Numbered from the stretch's first letter, positions 1-9,319 are shown. The stretch is 64,000 bases of DNA from Nakamurella endophytica (GCF_014646215.1 NZ_BMNA01000012.1:35696-99695), one strand, 5' to 3'. The notes: generated from the sequence alone by a model not told the origin. Translations and numbers: made by a program.

Positions 1-904
1 GCGGGTCGACGCGGCACGACGGCTGCGCGAACGCGCACCGCGGGTGGAACGGGCAACCGGGCGGGACCGCGCCCAGGCTGGGCGGCGCGCCGGGGATCGG
101 CCGGAGCGGGGCGGCGGCCGCCTCGGGGTGCGGCAGCGCGTCGAGCAGCCCGCGGGTGTACGGGTGCCGGGGCCGGGTGAGCAGCGTCGCGGCCGGTCCG
201 CTCTCGGCCAGCCGCCCGCCGTACAGCACGTGCACCCGGGACGCCACCGCGGACAGCACGCCGAGGTCGTGGGTGATCACCACGACGGCCAGCTCCTTCT
301 CCCGGCGCAGCCGGTCCAGCAGCCGCAGGATGCCCGCCTGCACCGTGACGTCCAGGGCGGTGGTGGGCTCGTCGGCGAGCAGCAGCTGCGGTTCGGCGGC
401 CAGCGCGACCGCGATGGCGATGCGCTGCCGCATGCCGCCGGAGAACTGGCCGGGGTAGGACCGCAGGGCCTGCTCGGGGTCGGGGATGCGGACGTCGGCC
501 AGCAGCTCGACCGCGCGGGCCCGAGCGGCGGCAGCCGACAGGCCCAGGTGGTGCCGCATGTGCTCGGTGAGCTGGGTGCCGATGGTCAGGATCGGGTGCA
601 GCGCGGTCGCCGGGTCCTGCGAAACCATGGCGATGCGCCGGCCGCGCACGTCGCGGAAGGCCCGCCGCCGAAGCCCGACCAGCTCCGTGCCGGCGAAGTG
701 GGCCGACCCGCTGGTGCGCGCGCCGGGCGGCAGCAGGCCGAGCAGGGTCATCGCCGTCATGGTCTTGCCGCTGCCGCTCTCGCCGGCCAGGCCGACGATC
801 TCGCCGGCGTCGACGTCGAAGGACACGTCGTCCACGGCCAGCTGCGGGCCGCGCCGGGTCGGCAGGGCGACGCGCAGGCCGCGCACCTCGAGCAGGGGTG
901 CCAC
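1..904 (-). CDS. Oligopeptide/dipeptide-type ABC transporter ATP-binding protein (partial)
   Basis: ATPase that would energise uptake through the two permeases encoded just upstream; it acts on the cytoplasmic face of the membrane. About 301 residues are visible and the end lies outside the window. Walker A GESGSGKT is at residues 41-48, followed by a Q-loop (SQDPATALHP), the ABC signature FSGGMRQR and Walker B LLADEPTTALD. The last visible part contains PGCPFHPRC, typical of the C-terminal oligo/dipeptide transporter extension, so this is the DppD/OppD type. The GTG start shares one base with the stop of the permease before it (TAGTG), which shows operon translation. A second ATPase (DppF type) may follow beyond base 1; that is inference. 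Confidence 0.93.
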   Translation of the reverse strand, partial: MAPLLEVRGLRVALPTRRGPQLAVDDVSFDVDAGEIVGLAGESGSGKTMTAMTLLGLLPPGARTSGSAHFAGTELVGLRRRAFRDVRGRRIAMVSQDPATALHPILTIGTQLTEHMRHHLGLSAAAARARAVELLADVRIPDPEQALRSYPGQFSGGMRQRIAIAVALAAEPQLLLADEPTTALDVTVQAGILRLLDRLRREKELAVVVITHDLGVLSAVASRVHVLYGGRLAESGPAATLLTRPRHPYTRGLLDALPHPEAAAAPLRPIPGAPPSLGAVPPGCPFHPRCAFAQPSCRVDP

Positions 905-1845
905 TACGCGCGCACCTCCCGCGCGGTCCGCGGGTCCAGCACGTCCCGCAGGGTGTCGCCGACGAAGTTGAAGGCCAGCACGACCGTCAGGATGGCCAGG
1001 CCGGGGAACAGGCCGACCCACCACCGGTCGAAGTTCTGGGCGCCCGCCGCGACCATGGCGCCCCACTCGGCGGTCGGCGGCTGGGCTCCCAGGCCGAGGA
1101 ACGACAGGCCGGACAGCAGCAGCACGGCGTTGCCGACGTCCAGCGCCGCCATGACGAACACCGGCCCGGCGCTGTTCGGGCGGATGTCCACGACGAGCGT
1201 GCGCAGCCCCGAGGCGCCCAGCAACCGGGAGGAGACCACGTACTGCGCGCCGCGTGCGGACAGCACCAGGCTGCGCACCAGCCGGGCGTAGGACGGCCAG
1301 GACACCACCACCACCGCGATCACCGCGTTGCGCAGTTGCGGGCCGAGCGCCGCGGCGATGGCCAGGGCCAGGATGATGCCCGGGAACGCGAAGACCAGGT
1401 CGGCCAGCCGCATGACCACCGCGTCCACCCACCCGCCGAAGTACCCGGCGAGCCCGCCGAGCACCGCGCCGATCAGCATGGCGGCGACGACCAGGATCAC
1501 CGCGTAGGGCAACGAGATCCGGGCGCCGAACAGCACCCGGGACAGCACGTCGCGGCCCACCTCGTCGGTGCCGAACAGGTGCGCCCCGGACGGCGCCTGC
1601 AGCGTGTCGAACGCCTGGGCGTCCGGGTCGTAGGGCGCCAGTGCCGGCGCGAACACGGCGACCAGCGTCCACAGCGCCAGCACGACGAATCCCGTGACGG
1701 CCAGCGGTTGCCGCCACGGCGAGCGACGGCTGCCGCGCCCGGCCCGGCCGGTCCGGCCCGGTCCGCCGGCCGCGGCGCCGGGGTCGGGGCGCTCGCCGGC
1801 GGGCACCCCAGCCGGCGGGTCGAGCGGCGATTCGGCGACGGTCAC
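904..1845 (-). CDS. Dipeptide/oligopeptide ABC transporter permease (DppC type)
   Basis: Inner-membrane permease of 313 residues. A basic, proline- and glycine-rich cytoplasmic N-terminus precedes the first membrane helix at about residue 45-65. The core holds the binding-protein-dependent transport signature (VVSWPSYARLVRS) and ends in a DppC-like stretch (FNFVGDTLRDVLDPR). The GTG start overlaps the stop of the upstream permease by four bases (GTGA), so the two are probably translationally coupled. It should pair with the DppB-type permease to form the channel. The substrate could be peptides, or oligosaccharides, which some members of this family carry; sequence alone does not decide. Confidence 0.93.
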   Translation of the reverse strand: MTVAESPLDPPAGVPAGERPDPGAAAGGPGRTGRAGRGSRRSPWRQPLAVTGFVVLALWTLVAVFAPALAPYDPDAQAFDTLQAPSGAHLFGTDEVGRDVLSRVLFGARISLPYAVILVVAAMLIGAVLGGLAGYFGGWVDAVVMRLADLVFAFPGIILALAIAAALGPQLRNAVIAVVVVSWPSYARLVRSLVLSARGAQYVVSSRLLGASGLRTLVVDIRPNSAGPVFVMAALDVGNAVLLLSGLSFLGLGAQPPTAEWGAMVAAGAQNFDRWWVGLFPGLAILTVVLAFNFVGDTLRDVLDPRTAREVRA

Positions 1846-2945
1846 GAGAGCCGGATCCTCGGGTCGATGACGCCGTAGAGCACGTCAACGAGCAGGTTGA
1901 TCACGATGTACACGACCGCGACCACGACGCTGACGCCCATGATGGCCGGCAGGTCCAGGTTCTTGGCGCTGTTGTAGGCGTACTGGCCCAGACCCGGCCA
2001 GCTGAAGATGCTCTCGACCAGCACGGTGCCGGACAGCAGGCTGCCGAACGCCACCCCGGCGACGGTGATGATCGAGATCAACGCCGGGCGCAGCACGTGC
2101 CGCAGCACCACCACCCGCTCCGGGAGGCCCTTGGCCCTGGCCGCCCGCACGTAGTCCAGGCCGAGGATCTCCAGCACGGAGGCGCGGGTGAAGCGGAGCA
2201 GCATGCCGACGGTGTACGTCGCCAGCACCAGGCCCGGCAGCACCAGGTGCAGCAGTGCGGACCCGAGCAGCGACCACTGCCCGTGCAGCAGCGCGTCGAC
2301 GGTGTAGAAGCCCGTGGTGTGCGTCGGTGGCGTCTCCGTCGGGTCCAGCCGGCCGCCGCCCGGCAGCACTCCGAGCTTGAAGAAGAGCAAGTAGAAGGCC
2401 AGCAGCGCGATCCAGAAGGTCGGCATCGAGACGCCGGCCAGGCTGACCACCCGCAGCACCTGGTCCACCCAGCGGTCGCGGTAGACCGCCGCCAGGATGC
2501 CCAGCGGCACGCCGATCACGATGCTCACCACGATGGCGAACAACGCCAGCTCCATGGTGGCCGGGATGTACTCCGCGAGGTCCGTGGACACCGGGCGGTG
2601 GCTCTGCTGCGACATCCCGAAGTCGCCGTGCAGCACGTTGCCCAGGTACACCAGGTACTGCACCGGCACCGGCCGGTCGAGCCCGTACTGGTGGCGGAAG
2701 GCGGCCACCGCGGCCGGATCGGCGGACGCCTGCTGCCCGAGGTTCGCGGTCACCGGATCGCCGGGGACCAGCTGCGTCAGCAGGAACGAGACCAGGGTGA
2801 TGCCGACGCACAGCAGCAGGCCGGCGGCGATCCGCTTGAGCAGGAACCGGCCGAGACGCTGCCGGCCCGGCCGGGCCCTGCGCCGCGCCGGGGCGGGCGG
2901 CGACGCAGGGGCCGCTGGGGCCTCCAGCGGACTACTGGAGCTCAC
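1842..2945 (-). CDS. Dipeptide/oligopeptide ABC transporter permease (DppB type)
   Basis: Inner-membrane permease of 367 residues. After a proline/arginine-rich tail of about 35 residues, the conserved start RFLLKRIAAGLL leads into the first helix, followed by a periplasm-side loop with LGLDRPVPVQYL-like character and at least five further membrane segments. The signature LDYVRAARAKGL lies near residue 265 and the end is LYGVIDPRIRLS, as in DppB/OppB proteins. The GTG start at 2945 lies 14 bases inside the end of the binding-protein gene. A later start would shorten only the unstructured tail, so the start is less certain than the rest. Confidence 0.92.
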   Translation of the reverse strand: MSSSSPLEAPAAPASPPAPARRRARPGRQRLGRFLLKRIAAGLLLCVGITLVSFLLTQLVPGDPVTANLGQQASADPAAVAAFRHQYGLDRPVPVQYLVYLGNVLHGDFGMSQQSHRPVSTDLAEYIPATMELALFAIVVSIVIGVPLGILAAVYRDRWVDQVLRVVSLAGVSMPTFWIALLAFYLLFFKLGVLPGGGRLDPTETPPTHTTGFYTVDALLHGQWSLLGSALLHLVLPGLVLATYTVGMLLRFTRASVLEILGLDYVRAARAKGLPERVVVLRHVLRPALISIITVAGVAFGSLLSGTVLVESIFSWPGLGQYAYNSAKNLDLPAIMGVSVVVAVVYIVINLLVDVLYGVIDPRIRLS

Positions 2946-4626
2946 TGAGGTTGACCAGCCAGAGTGCGTTGGACTGCACGTTCTTCACGGAGTTGGCGGC
3001 CACCAGGATCTGCGCCGGCTGCAGCAGCGGCATGATCGGCCCGGACTGGTTCATCGACGTCTGGATCTGCTGGTACAGCGTGGTTCGCGCGGCGGTGTCC
3101 AGCGTGGTCCCGGCCTTGGTGCCCAGCGCCTCCAACGCCGGGTCCGCGCCCTTGGCCCACCCGGCCCGCAGGCCGACCAGCTGGCCCGGCAGGAAGTTCA
3201 GGTAGTCGCTGGGGTCCGGGAAGTCCGGGCCCCATTCCCACAGGCCCAGCTGGTTCTTGCCGGCGCGGTAGGCGTCCAGCGCTGTGGACACCGACTGCCC
3301 GGCCAGCATCACGGTGATGCCGACGTCCTTGAGGTTCTGCTGGACCCGGCTGGCCAGGTCGCCGAAGTTGAGCCCGTTGACCTGGATGTCGCTCGGGTAG
3401 GACAGCGTCACCGTCGGGTTGCCGAGCCCGGACCGGGCCAGCGCCGCCTTTGCGCGGTCGACGTCGCGCTTGACCCCGGAGCCCTCGGCGAGGCTGCCGA
3501 CGAAGGTGCTCGGGATGATCCCGGCGGCCTGCACGGCGCCGGTGCCGGCGAGCTTGACCAGGCCGTCGTAGTCGATGCCGTACCGCACGGCCTCCTGGAA
3601 GTCCTTGTTGGACGTCACCTTCGAGACGGCGCTGTTGTTGTTGCTGAAGAGGAAGAACACGTTCGGCGAGGCGCCGCTGACCACCTGCACGTTGCTGACG
3701 CCCTGCGCCTGCGCGGGCGACAGGTCGACGGCGATCTGCGCCGCGTTCTTCAGCACGTCCAGCTTCTGGACGTTCGCCTGGACGTTGCGGATGACGATCT
3801 TCTCGTACTTGGGCTTGGTGCCCCAGTACTTGGGGTTCGCCGTCAGCACGACCTGGCTGGTGGTGCTGTAGCTGGTCAGGGTGTACGGGCCGCTGCCGGC
3901 GGACGCCGAGTTCAGGGCGTTCTCGGCCTTGTCGGCGGTGTCCGCGCCGGCCGCGTCGGTCCCGCCGGCGGCCTTGACGGCCTTGGAGTTCACGATCCCC
4001 AGCGCCGAGTTCGGGACGATGTAGGGGATCGCCGGGTTCGGCGTCTTGCTGGTCAGCACCACGGTGTGCGCATCCGGGGCGGAGACCGTGATGCCGGCCA
4101 TCAGGAACGACGGGTTGCCCTTGATGTTGGCGACGCGCTGCAGCGAGAACACCACGTCCGCCGACGTGACCGGGCTGCCGTCCGAGAAGACCGCGTCCTG
4201 GCGCAGTTTGAAGGTGAACGTCGTGCCGTCCTTGGACGCGGTGTACGACTCCGCGAGGTCCGGGACCGGGGTCTTGACGTCGCCGCCCTTGAAGGTCAGC
4301 AAGGTGTCGTAGAGCGCGTGGTCGATGAGCAGGCCGGTGGGCTCGAACATCCGCGCCGGGTCGGCGGTCTTGAGCTGGAAGGCCGTCTCGACCACGATCG
4401 ATCCCGACGGCGCGGCGCCGCCGCCGGTGTCGCCGCCCGCGGTGGTGGTGCTGCCGCCGGAACTTGTGCTGCCGCCGGACCCCGACGACCCGGCGGAGGT
4501 GGAGGCGGACGAGGACGAGGCGGACGACGACGACGAGGACGACGACGAGCCGCCCCCGCCACCGCAGGCCGAGACGAGCAGTGCCGCGGCCACGACCATG
4601 GCTCCCACCGCTGGCGATCGACGCAT
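2932..4626 (-). CDS. Extracellular solute-binding lipoprotein, family 5 (DppA/OppA type)
   Basis: Substrate-binding lipoprotein of the peptide-type ABC operon, 564 residues. The signal peptide ends in a lipobox (LLVSACGG, Cys about residue 21), followed by about 55 residues of Ser/Ala/Gly/Thr linker. The binding domain then shows family-5 features (LAESYTASKDGTTFTFKLR, FSDGSPVTSADVVFS). The ATG at 4626 is chosen because GGAGG stands just upstream and it places the signal peptide at the N-terminus; a longer open frame to 4728 adds a non-signal stretch. It is the first gene of the minus-strand operon binding protein-permease-permease-ATPase. A LacI-type operator candidate lies 23 bases upstream. 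Confidence 0.93.
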   Translation of the reverse strand: MRRSPAVGAMVVAAALLVSACGGGGGSSSSSSSSSASSSSASTSAGSSGSGGSTSSGGSTTTAGGDTGGGAAPSGSIVVETAFQLKTADPARMFEPTGLLIDHALYDTLLTFKGGDVKTPVPDLAESYTASKDGTTFTFKLRQDAVFSDGSPVTSADVVFSLQRVANIKGNPSFLMAGITVSAPDAHTVVLTSKTPNPAIPYIVPNSALGIVNSKAVKAAGGTDAAGADTADKAENALNSASAGSGPYTLTSYSTTSQVVLTANPKYWGTKPKYEKIVIRNVQANVQKLDVLKNAAQIAVDLSPAQAQGVSNVQVVSGASPNVFFLFSNNNSAVSKVTSNKDFQEAVRYGIDYDGLVKLAGTGAVQAAGIIPSTFVGSLAEGSGVKRDVDRAKAALARSGLGNPTVTLSYPSDIQVNGLNFGDLASRVQQNLKDVGITVMLAGQSVSTALDAYRAGKNQLGLWEWGPDFPDPSDYLNFLPGQLVGLRAGWAKGADPALEALGTKAGTTLDTAARTTLYQQIQTSMNQSGPIMPLLQPAQILVAANSVKNVQSNALWLVNLSELQ

Positions 4627-4648
4627 GAGTCCTCCGGGTCCTCGGGTG

Positions 4649-4658
4649 CAAACGATTG
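4649..4658. promoter_or_regulatory. Candidate LacI-family operator before the binding-protein gene
   Basis: CAAACGATTG, a CAA-n-CG-n-TTG palindrome with the central CG usual for LacI-family operators. It sits 23 bases before the start of the solute-binding protein. Eight bases (AACGATTG) recur upstream of the adjacent LacI gene at 5809-5816. Binding by that regulator is inferred. Confidence 0.55.
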
Positions 4659-4741
4659 GCGTAACGTCCCATCCGCCGGTCGGGGCCGTCAAGCTCGCCC
4701 TGTTACCACCGTGAAAAGCCTGCGGCACAGCATCGGCGTCC

Positions 4742-5758
4742 CTACCCGGCCGGCGGTCGGCAGGACTCCCGGACCCGCAGCGCGGTGCCGACCCGGAACT
4801 CGACGAACTCCCGTCCGGCGGCCCGGTCGCCGCGGATGCGGTCGAGTAGCAGCCACGCGGCCAGCGCGCCCATCTCGGCCGCGTTGTTGTCCACGACGGT
4901 GACCGACGGGTGCCACCAGCGGGTCAGCTCGGCGTCCTCGAAGCACAGCAGGCTCAGCGCGCCGGGCACGTCGACCCCGCGACGCCGCAGCTCCGGGAGG
5001 GCACCGAACGAGGCCTCGTGGTTGGCCACCAGCAGCGCCGTGGGCCGGCGCCCCGGCGGCAGCGAGAGCAGTGCGGCCACACCGTCCGTGCCGGTGTCCG
5101 GCGCGAACGGGCCGACGTGCACCAGCTCGTCGCGGTAGCGGATCCCGGCCCGCTCCAGCTCGACGCGGTGGCCCAGCAGCCGCTCCCGCCCGGAGGTGAC
5201 GTCGCCCGGCCCGGCGATCACGCCGATGCGCCGGTGCCCCAGCTCCAGCAGGTGCCGGGTGGCCGAGCGGGCCCCGGCCAGGTCGTCGCCGAGCACGCAG
5301 TCGCCGGCCGGCGCGTCGGGACGGCGGGCCAGGTGCACCACCGGCAGCCCGGACCGGTCGAGGTCCCGGGTGGCGGCCGAGTCCAGGCCGACGACGATGA
5401 CGCCGGTGGCGTTGTGGTCGATCAGGGTGTGCAGCGCCGCCCGCTCCTGCGCGGCATCGCCGCCGGTCACCGCGAGGACCATCTGGAACCCGTGCTCGGC
5501 GAGCGCCTGCTGCACCACCTCGGCGATCACCCGGAAGCTGGCGTTCACCAGGTTGGTCACCACCAGCCCGACCAGGTCGGTGCGGGCCGTGCGCAGCGCC
5601 CTGGCCGTCGCGTTGGGCCGGTACCCCAGCGCGTCGGCCGCCGCCCGGACCCGCTCCGCGGTCCCGCTGCTCACCCGGGACGAACCGGCCAGGGCCCGCG
5701 ACGCGGTGCTGACCGAGACACCGGACGCCGCGGCGACCCGGCGGAGGTCGACCTCCAT
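4742..5758 (-). CDS. LacI-family transcriptional regulator
   Basis: DNA-binding repressor of 338 residues. The N-terminus is a LacI helix-turn-helix (VAAASGVSVSTASRALAG) followed by the hinge helix region (LGYRPNATARAL), then a periplasmic-binding-protein-like sensor domain. The ATG at 5758 has GGGAGGGG just upstream and puts the helix-turn-helix at residues 5-25; an open frame continues upstream but has no family sequence. The gene lies between the peptide-type ABC operon (downstream, same strand, 115 bases away) and a divergent DUF885 gene. Similar operator-like sequences precede the regulator and the binding-protein gene, so local control plus autoregulation is likely. The effector is unknown; most family members sense sugars. 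Confidence 0.93.
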   Translation of the reverse strand: MEVDLRRVAAASGVSVSTASRALAGSSRVSSGTAERVRAAADALGYRPNATARALRTARTDLVGLVVTNLVNASFRVIAEVVQQALAEHGFQMVLAVTGGDAAQERAALHTLIDHNATGVIVVGLDSAATRDLDRSGLPVVHLARRPDAPAGDCVLGDDLAGARSATRHLLELGHRRIGVIAGPGDVTSGRERLLGHRVELERAGIRYRDELVHVGPFAPDTGTDGVAALLSLPPGRRPTALLVANHEASFGALPELRRRGVDVPGALSLLCFEDAELTRWWHPSVTVVDNNAAEMGALAAWLLLDRIRGDRAAGREFVEFRVGTALRVRESCRPPAG

Positions 5759-5806
5759 GCCCCTCCCTGCGGTGGCCGTACGGTCTGGACAGCGCGGACC
5801 GGTGCG

Positions 5807-5818
5807 GGAACGATTGCA
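5807..5818. promoter_or_regulatory. Candidate LacI-family operator between LacI gene and DUF885 gene
   Basis: GGAACGATTGCA shares the octamer AACGATTG with the site at 4649-4658. It lies 48 bases before the LacI start and 88 bases before the divergent DUF885 start, so one bound dimer could affect both. Only one half of the palindrome is well kept. Confidence 0.45.
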
Positions 5819-5906
5819 GACCCCGCGCCGGCCCCACGATGGCACGGCGTCCGGCCACGACCAACCCCGCCGGAGCCCGGGGACCGACGGCAACGGTGGA
5901 GGACAG

Positions 5907-7517
5907 GTGCAGCAACTCGACGAGCTGGCGGAGCGGTTCTGGGCCTGGCGCGCGCAGTCGCAGCCGCGCAGCCGGGACGACATCGTCCGGCTGGACCGGC
6001 CCGCCGGGTGGCTGCCGGACCTCGGCCCGGACACCGTGCGCCGGCGCACCGCCGAGCGCGACGCGTTCGCCGCCGAGCTGGCGGCGATCGAACCGGTCGA
6101 GGTGGCCGACCGGGTGGACCACCGGTTGCTGCGCTCGGCGCTGGCCCGGGTCGGCTGGGAGAACGACGTCGTCCGGATGTGGACGCAGCCGCGGTTCTAC
6201 GTCGACCAGGCGATCGGGCCGGTGTTCGACACGTTGCTGCGGCCGGGCGTCGACGCGGACCGGGTGGCCGAGGCGACCCGCTACCTGGCCCACGTCCCGG
6301 ATGTCGTGGACGTCGCCCTCGAGGTGGTGCCCGAGCACGCGGCCCGGGAGTTCGCCCGGCTCGCCGTCGACGAGCTGGTCGGCGTGGACGCCCGGCTGGA
6401 CCGGATGGTCGCGGCGTTGGCGGCGGTGCCGGGTGCGGACGCCGGCGGGCTGTCCCGGGCCGCCCAGGCGGCGGGCGCCGCGCTGGTGCGCTACCGGGAC
6501 CGGCTGCAGGACCTGGAGTCCGGCCTCCCACCGGTCGAGCCGGTCGGTCGGCGGGCGTTCGACCGGTTCCTGGCCGAGGTGGCCTGCATCCCGCTGTCGG
6601 CGGACGAGATCCGCCGCGTCGGCCGGGTGGAGGCGGACCGGGCCGCCGTCCGGGAACTGCTGGAGAAGCGCCGCGCCCGCGCCGTTCCGCTGCCGGACCT
6701 GCCGGCGGACGCGGCCGCGCAGGCCGAGCGGGAGGCCCGCGACGAGCAGTCGGTGCGCGACTTCTACGAGGCCGCCGACCTGCTGGGCCAGCCACCCTCG
6801 CTGCGGCACTACCGCAACCTGCCGCTGCCGGCCCACCTCGAGGCGCTGCACTTCCTCGGCGTCACCGACGATCTCACCGGGCCGGACCGGCTCGACGAGG
6901 ACGGGGTGAGCTACGTCCCCGCGCCCGGGCCGGACCTGCCGTACTTCTACGCCGCCAACGCGCGGGATCCGCGGGCCGGCATCGTCCACGAGGGTGCGCA
7001 CTACCAGCAGCTGGCGCTGTCGTGGCGGAACCCGCGACCCGTGCGCCGGCACTACTACGACTCGTCGGCGAACGAGGGCATCGCCTTCTACAACGAGGAG
7101 CTGCTGCTGGCCGCCGGCCTGTTCGACGACGCCCCGCACACCCGCACGGTGATGTGGAACTTCATGCGGCTGCGGGCTCTTCGCGTCGAGCTGGACGTCG
7201 GCCTGGCGGTCGGTGACCTCACCATCCCCGAGGCGGCCGACCTCCTGCGGCGGCACGTCGGCGTGGACGAGGCCACGGCGGCCCAGGAGGCGGCGTTCTT
7301 CGCCGAGACGCCGGGCCAGGCCATGACCTACCAGGTCGGCAAGACGCAGGTGCAGGCGCTGGTGGCGGACGCCGTCCGGTCCCGGCCCGACGGTGACCCG
7401 GACCTGCGCGCGCTGCACGACTCGCTGTGGCGCAACGGCAACGTCCCGATCGCCCTGCAGCGGTGGGAGCTGCTCGGGCTGACCGACGAACTGGCCGCGA
7501 TCGGCGTCCCGGTCTGA
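5907..7517 (+). CDS. DUF885 family protein, probable metallopeptidase
   Basis: Protein of 536 residues from a GTG start preceded by GGAGGACAG. It is mostly helical by composition, with no signal peptide, so cytoplasmic. The key motif is HEGAHYQQ at residues 361-368, followed by SSANEGIAFYNEE; an HExxH-like zinc site with a downstream glutamate is how DUF885 proteins resemble gluzincin peptidases. Length and motif order match the family (about 550 residues). It is divergent from the LacI regulator and next to a peptide-type ABC operon, which fits cleavage of an imported peptide or related amide. The real substrate is not known, and some relatives are annotated only as DUF885. Confidence 0.85.
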   Translation: MQQLDELAERFWAWRAQSQPRSRDDIVRLDRPAGWLPDLGPDTVRRRTAERDAFAAELAAIEPVEVADRVDHRLLRSALARVGWENDVVRMWTQPRFYVDQAIGPVFDTLLRPGVDADRVAEATRYLAHVPDVVDVALEVVPEHAAREFARLAVDELVGVDARLDRMVAALAAVPGADAGGLSRAAQAAGAALVRYRDRLQDLESGLPPVEPVGRRAFDRFLAEVACIPLSADEIRRVGRVEADRAAVRELLEKRRARAVPLPDLPADAAAQAEREARDEQSVRDFYEAADLLGQPPSLRHYRNLPLPAHLEALHFLGVTDDLTGPDRLDEDGVSYVPAPGPDLPYFYAANARDPRAGIVHEGAHYQQLALSWRNPRPVRRHYYDSSANEGIAFYNEELLLAAGLFDDAPHTRTVMWNFMRLRALRVELDVGLAVGDLTIPEAADLLRRHVGVDEATAAQEAAFFAETPGQAMTYQVGKTQVQALVADAVRSRPDGDPDLRALHDSLWRNGNVPIALQRWELLGLTDELAAIGVPV

Positions 7518-7556
7518 GGCCCGCCGGCGGTCGCCGCCCCGACGCCGGCCGGCGGG

Positions 7557-8390
7557 TCAGCCCTTGACGGCGCCGGCGGTCAGCCCGCGCAGCAGACCGC
7601 GCTGCGCCAGCAGGGTCGCCAGGAACACCGGGACGACGAGCGCCAGTGCCCCGGCCGCCATCGCGCCCCAGTTGATCGAGTCGACGCCGACGAAGCTGAC
7701 GATGCCCACGGTCGCCGGCGTGGTGGACGGGCCGGCCAGGATCAGCGGGATGAAGTACTCGCTCCAGGCGGCGATGGCGATGAGCAGCCCGACGGACACC
7801 ACGCCGGGCAGCGCCAGCGGCAGCGCGATCCGGAAGAACGCCTGGGCGCGGGACGCGCCGTCCACCCTGGCCGCCTCCTCCAGCTCGATCGGGATGTCCT
7901 GGAAGTAGGAGGCGCTCATCCACACCGCGAACGGCAGCAGGCCCGTCAGGTACGCCAGGGTCAGCCCGGTGTAGGTCCCGACCAGCCCGAAGTCGTTGAA
8001 GAACAGGAACAGCGGGATGATGAAGACCACCGGCGGCACCATCCGGCTGAACAGCAGGAACCCGCCGAGGAACCATCGGCCGCGGAATCGGCCGCGCGCG
8101 AACGCGTAGCCGGCCGGCACGCCGAACCCCAGCGTGCAGACCATCGTGGTGACGGTCAGGATCGCCGAGTTCGCCAGCGAGTCGACGAAGCCGTTCTGGT
8201 TCAGGTCCCGGAAGTTGCGGGTGGTGAACGGGCTGAAGATCTCCGGCGGCACCGACGACGCGTCGACCGGTCGCTTGAAGGCGGTCAGCAGGATCCACAG
8301 GAACGGCACGCCGATGAGCACCAGCCCGACCGCCAGCAGCAGCATCCGGACGGTCTCGACCTGGACCCGCCGGGCGCGGATGCCCGTCAT
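7557..8390 (-). CDS. Carbohydrate ABC transporter permease (MalG/ThuG type)
   Basis: Inner-membrane permease of 277 residues with six predicted helices. The family loop is visible as LEEAARVDGASRAQAFFRIALP. The ATG start overlaps the stop of the MalF-type permease by four bases (ATGA). It is the last gene of the operon binding protein-MalF-MalG; no ATPase gene follows, because the next gene (DUF885) is convergent. The transporter presumably borrows an ATPase encoded elsewhere, as many actinobacterial sugar systems do with MsiK. It ends 40 bases from the convergent DUF885 stop. Confidence 0.93.
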   Translation of the reverse strand: MTGIRARRVQVETVRMLLLAVGLVLIGVPFLWILLTAFKRPVDASSVPPEIFSPFTTRNFRDLNQNGFVDSLANSAILTVTTMVCTLGFGVPAGYAFARGRFRGRWFLGGFLLFSRMVPPVVFIIPLFLFFNDFGLVGTYTGLTLAYLTGLLPFAVWMSASYFQDIPIELEEAARVDGASRAQAFFRIALPLALPGVVSVGLLIAIAAWSEYFIPLILAGPSTTPATVGIVSFVGVDSINWGAMAAGALALVVPVFLATLLAQRGLLRGLTAGAVKG

Positions 8391-9319
8391 CGCCAGCTCC
8401 GCCGGCCGGCGACCAGGTACAGCAGGCCGACCGACACGGCGATCAGGACGATGAGCAGCACGCCCATCGCGGCCGCGTACCCGACCTGGTTGTAGAACAG
8501 CCCGGTGTTGTAGATCTGCAGGTTCAGCGGGGTGCTGGCGATGCCGGGACCGCCCGTGGTGAGCACCTGGATGCCCTCGAACTTCCGGAAGGCGTCGATG
8601 AAGCGCAGCACGACGGCGATGAACAGCACCGGTCGCAGCGCGGGCAACGTCACGTGCCAGAAGACCTGCCACATGTTGGCGCCGTCCGAGACCGCCGCCT
8701 CCTTCAGCTGTGTCGAGACGCCCAGCAGCCCGGCGAGCAGCAGCACCGCCTGGAACGGGACGCCGGTCCACATGTCGGAGATCAGCACGGCCGGCATGGC
8801 CAGCGCCGGGTTGCCGAGCCACAGCGGCTGCGGCAGGTGCACGGTCCCGAGGAAGTAGTTGATCCATCCGGCGTCGTTGTTGAACATGGCCCGCCAGGTC
8901 AGCGCGACGACGATCGGCGCCGTCATGATCGGCAGCATGTACAGCGCCCGGATGAACCCGACGCCGCGGATCCGGGAGTCCAGCAGCACCGCCAGCACCA
9001 GCCCGAAGACGGTGGTCAGCACCGTGCTGCCGATGACCAGGTAGGCGGTGTTGAAGATGATCCGCGGGATCTCCGGGTCGTGCAGCAGCCGGTCGAAGTT
9101 GGCCAGCCCGACGAACTTCCAGTTCTTCGACTTGACCAGGTCGTAGTCGGTGAACGCCAGGCCGATCGAGATGGCGAACGGCACGGCGGTGACCGCGAGC
9201 ATGATCAGCAGGGACGGCCAGGACGCCGCCAGCAGGAAGTGCTTGTCGAGGAAGCCCCGGACGGGCGTGCCCCGGCGGACCGCGGGGGCACGCCGATCCG
9301 CGAGTGCGGTCGAGGTCAT
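8387..9319 (-). CDS. Carbohydrate ABC transporter permease (MalF/UgpA type)
   Basis: Inner-membrane permease of 310 residues. A short basic cytoplasmic head precedes the first helix (about residues 32-55). The coupling loop reads LKEAAVSDGANMWQVFWHVTLP, the EAA motif that contacts the ATPase, with the family ending LTTGGPGIAST-like stretch just after. ATG at 9319 with a GAGAGA purine run upstream. It starts 28 bases after the binding-protein stop and overlaps the next permease by four bases, so all three are one operon. Confidence 0.93.
   Translation of the reverse strand: MTSTALADRRAPAVRRGTPVRGFLDKHFLLAASWPSLLIMLAVTAVPFAISIGLAFTDYDLVKSKNWKFVGLANFDRLLHDPEIPRIIFNTAYLVIGSTVLTTVFGLVLAVLLDSRIRGVGFIRALYMLPIMTAPIVVALTWRAMFNNDAGWINYFLGTVHLPQPLWLGNPALAMPAVLISDMWTGVPFQAVLLLAGLLGVSTQLKEAAVSDGANMWQVFWHVTLPALRPVLFIAVVLRFIDAFRKFEGIQVLTTGGPGIASTPLNLQIYNTGLFYNQVGYAAAMGVLLIVLIAVSVGLLYLVAGRRSWR

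Noticed and set aside
44..1291. Long plus-strand open frames opposite the ABC transporter genes
   Set aside because: Arg/Gly/Ala-rich mirror frames typical of high-GC DNA; the minus strand carries clear ABC ATPase and permease motifs.
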